Below the pieces are notes generated by a model. The model worked only from the letters and a program-made list of their open reading frames with translations. It did no database searches and was not told the origin of the DNA. A stretch of 5,226 bases of DNA from positions 1-5,226 of the forward strand of contig JABDQT010000302.1 of assembly GCA_013042165.1 (NCBI GenBank), read 5' to 3'. Source of the DNA: Kiritimatiellales bacterium. Lineage in GTDB: Bacteria > Verrucomicrobiota > Kiritimatiellia > Kiritimatiellales > Pontiellaceae. Below, piece after piece: positions 4,567-5,226 of this stretch (position 1 is the first letter of the stretch; each line of letters opens with the position of its first letter). The position numbers and the translations under genes are program-made.

Positions 4567-5226
4567 ATGACAATAAAACATGCGCTTATGGCTAGCACGG
4601 TCTTAGGTATAGTACTTGCGTCGTCGGTTGCGACCGATGCTGCGACCATTACGTTTGACGTCAACTCGGCAACAAACATAACTGGATTCACCGGCTATAC
4701 GAATCCGATGATGGAGGAGGATGGGTATAACGTCGAGTGGTTCTGGGGGCTTCATAACGGGCATAGCCACCTGACTAGCGTTGGTGGCAGTTTAGTTGAG
4801 AATAACCATAATAACTATTTTTCCTCACTAAGTCTGACGCAAGCTCAGGGATTCCGTATCACGAAAGTCGGTGGCGGCGCATTCTCGCTCGCATCCGTCG
4901 ATTTGGCTGGCCAGATTGCGATCGGCGATGAAAGTGCGCTCGATTCCGCCGCGGAGGTCACCGCTTCGGCCATGTCCTTGCTTACCAGTGGAACTGCGGG
5001 CGGCACACTTGGCATTGTCACCGCAATCCCGACAGGATTTGATAATGTAACAGAGCTCTACTTCACAGACGCCTATGTTGTCAATGCAGCGGGAGGTCCC
5101 GGCGGATGGACGGGTGTTGTGAGCGGCAACTATGTTGACAACATCGTTCTCGGAGCAGCAATCCCCGAGCCGGCCTCGCTGGGTCTGATGGCCGTTTTTG
5201 GTGGAGCGGGCTTCTTTATCCGCCGC
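4567..5226 (+). CDS. Secreted PEP-CTERM sorting-signal protein (runs to window edge)
   Basis: 220 codons are visible from the ATG at 4567 with no stop before the edge; the tail signal is already present, so only a few residues are probably missing. Residues 1-25 are a Sec-type signal peptide (MTIKHALMASTVLGIVLASS, cleavage near VATDA/A). The mature part is Gly/Asn/Thr-rich with few charges and no cysteine, and includes VEWFWGLHNGHSHL (56-69), GFRITKVGGGAFSLASVDLA (95-114) and YVDNIVLG (189-196). The FSLASVDLA and DNIVLG pieces are strand-like motifs common in beta-sandwich PEP-CTERM proteins. The tail is IPEPAS (199-204), a hydrophobic span (205-218) and Arg219-Arg220, the PEP-CTERM signal processed by an exosortase, which is not in this window. 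The protein is therefore likely exported and anchored or released at the envelope or in extracellular matrix. No enzyme motif is seen; the exact function is unknown. It is divergent from the luxR pair and preceded by a Shine-Dalgarno-hiding leader stem. Confidence 0.88.
   Translation, partial: MTIKHALMASTVLGIVLASSVATDAATITFDVNSATNITGFTGYTNPMMEEDGYNVEWFWGLHNGHSHLTSVGGSLVENNHNNYFSSLSLTQAQGFRITKVGGGAFSLASVDLAGQIAIGDESALDSAAEVTASAMSLLTSGTAGGTLGIVTAIPTGFDNVTELYFTDAYVVNAAGGPGGWTGVVSGNYVDNIVLGAAIPEPASLGLMAVFGGAGFFIRR

Noticed and set aside
1..5226. tRNA/rRNA genes, CRISPR arrays, insertion sequences
   Set aside because: No cloverleaf, regularly spaced repeat array or transposase-like frame was seen on either strand.

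Overview
The window looks like chromosomal DNA from a Gram-negative-type bacterium. The only lineage hint is the end of the right-hand gene: a secretion signal plus a C-terminal Pro-Glu-Pro / hydrophobic / Arg-Arg tail (PEP-CTERM sorting signal). Such tails are common in the PVC group (Kiritimatiellota, Verrucomicrobiota, Planctomycetota) and in some Proteobacteria. A Kiritimatiellota-like host is my guess, not something the sequence proves.

Left part (1-2230) is mostly housekeeping. A 23S rRNA uracil-C5 methyltransferase (RlmD/RumA family, minus strand, 3' part cut off by the window edge) is divergent from a small nitroreductase. The nitroreductase is followed 68 nt later, on the same strand, by a canonical thioredoxin. 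The thioredoxin converges on a small two-helix membrane protein of unknown function. A perfect 13-bp-arm terminator between them can serve both strands.

Middle part (2231-2677) is about 450 nt with no convincing gene. It holds small hairpins, one very short possible ORF, and a perfect 22-bp palindrome just beyond the end of the next gene.

Right part (2678-5226) is the most interesting. Two tandem LuxR-type regulators lie on the minus strand, separated by 1 nt. They share 53 of 59 residues in their DNA-binding domains, while their putative sensor domains are far more diverged. They are divergent from a secreted PEP-CTERM protein gene on the plus strand. The 229-nt AT-rich gap between them carries short direct and inverted repeats that could be operators. 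Nearest the PEP-CTERM start codon is an 11-bp inverted repeat whose right arm contains the Shine-Dalgarno sequence, enclosing a second hairpin. As RNA this would hide the ribosome binding site. The simplest model is that the LuxR pair controls the exported surface protein and/or itself, with an extra layer of translational control in the leader. The link between regulators and target is inferred from position only.
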